Below the pieces are notes generated by a model. That model was given only the letters and a program-made list of their open reading frames with translations, was not told the DNA's origin and did not search any database. The position numbers were made by a program, and so were the translations under genes. From the NCBI GenBank assembly GCA_024636345.1, contig JAGXHG010000026.1:49918-113917 (forward strand): a stretch of 64,000 nucleotides of DNA, written 5' to 3'. Positions 63,932 through 64,000 of the stretch are shown here, piece by piece (within the stretch, counting starts at the first letter, position 1; every line of letters starts with the position of its first letter). The DNA is from Desulfobulbaceae bacterium. Its GTDB lineage: Bacteria; Desulfobacterota; Desulfobulbia; Desulfobulbales; Desulfocapsaceae.

Positions 63932-64000
63932 TGTCGGTGCGGATCAGATTTGCTGAGAACGGAATCGCTGCGTTCGGGTCACGTGGTTTTGCTCTCAGAT
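63912..64000 (-). CDS. Possible 3' end of an upstream gene (sensor kinase?)
   Basis: One minus-strand frame is open from the window edge to a TGA at 63912-63914, overlapping the regulator start by 20 bases (ends NLIRTDNGDHRG). A histidine kinase would be expected here by genome context, but the few residues show no kinase motif. Confidence 0.35.
   Translation of the reverse strand, partial: LRAKPRDPNAAIPFSANLIRTDNGDHRG

Overview
The window looks like chromosome from a Gram-negative, flagellated, anaerobic or facultative bacterium, most likely a member of the Desulfobacterota (former Deltaproteobacteria, Desulfobulbales-like). This is inferred from two very large multihaem c-type cytochromes, several sigma54 enhancer-binding regulators, an Mpl/Pnt/TilS housekeeping block and Gram-negative signal and lipoprotein peptides. 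I could not run a taxonomic search.

Layout. (1) 1-9.3 kb: surface-polysaccharide genes. A truncated RfbH-type 3-dehydrase, an RfbC-like epimerase and a sugar-nucleotide reductase together fit CDP-3,6-dideoxyhexose (ascarylose-like) synthesis. They are followed by radical SAM enzymes, glycosyltransferases and two FkbM methyltransferases; the last part (about 5.6-9.3 kb) is strikingly AT-rich. (2) 9.6-13.8 kb, minus strand: a methyltransferase and the pseudaminic-acid genes pseF-pseC-pseB, lying between two remnants of the same IS481-like transposase end. (3) 14.8-26.3 kb: two Maf (DUF115) flagellin glycosyltransferases, flagellin with two tandem sigma28-type promoters, flaG, fliD, fliS, a FlgN/FliT-like chaperone, two PilZ proteins, a FliK-like protein and a stand-alone FlhB C-terminal domain. 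The pse genes and maf genes point to flagellin modified with pseudaminic acid. (4) 26.3-28.4 kb: a Trm112-like zinc protein, proC and nadK.

(5) 28.5-42.1 kb: a set of exported proteins behind a strong sigma70-type promoter. It contains a ~1960-residue surface protein (B-repeat-like domains plus beta-helix), two cupredoxin proteins that together carry one full set of multicopper-oxidase ligands, a third metal-less cupredoxin, a lipoprotein, a subtilisin-like protease and a seven-bladed SBBP propeller. Three of these proteins end in the same short C-terminal motif (FPW-x-[LM]-F-x-[AP]-[AP]-I), which may be an undescribed sorting or anchoring tag. (6) 42.2-48 kb: an NtrC-type regulator, a dispersed palindromic repeat, a PHP phosphoesterase, two FlgO-related lipoproteins, an L,D-transpeptidase and a Crp/Fnr regulator. 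(7) 48.5-54.3 kb: mpl, pntAA-pntAB-pntB and tilS.

(8) 54.3-57.6 kb: a recombination-scarred segment with a Mut7-C fragment joined to an acyl-CoA synthetase tail, a palindromic element, the FetAB-type iron exporter, and a decayed second copy of the tilS 3' end, which makes direct repeats around the block. (9) 57.6-64 kb: two paralogous multihaem cytochromes (12 and 10 CxxCH motifs) and an NtrC-family regulator. The second cytochrome has a near-consensus -24/-12 promoter and, further upstream, three copies of a 16-bp dyad, which looks like a complete sigma54 control region served by the neighbouring regulator.
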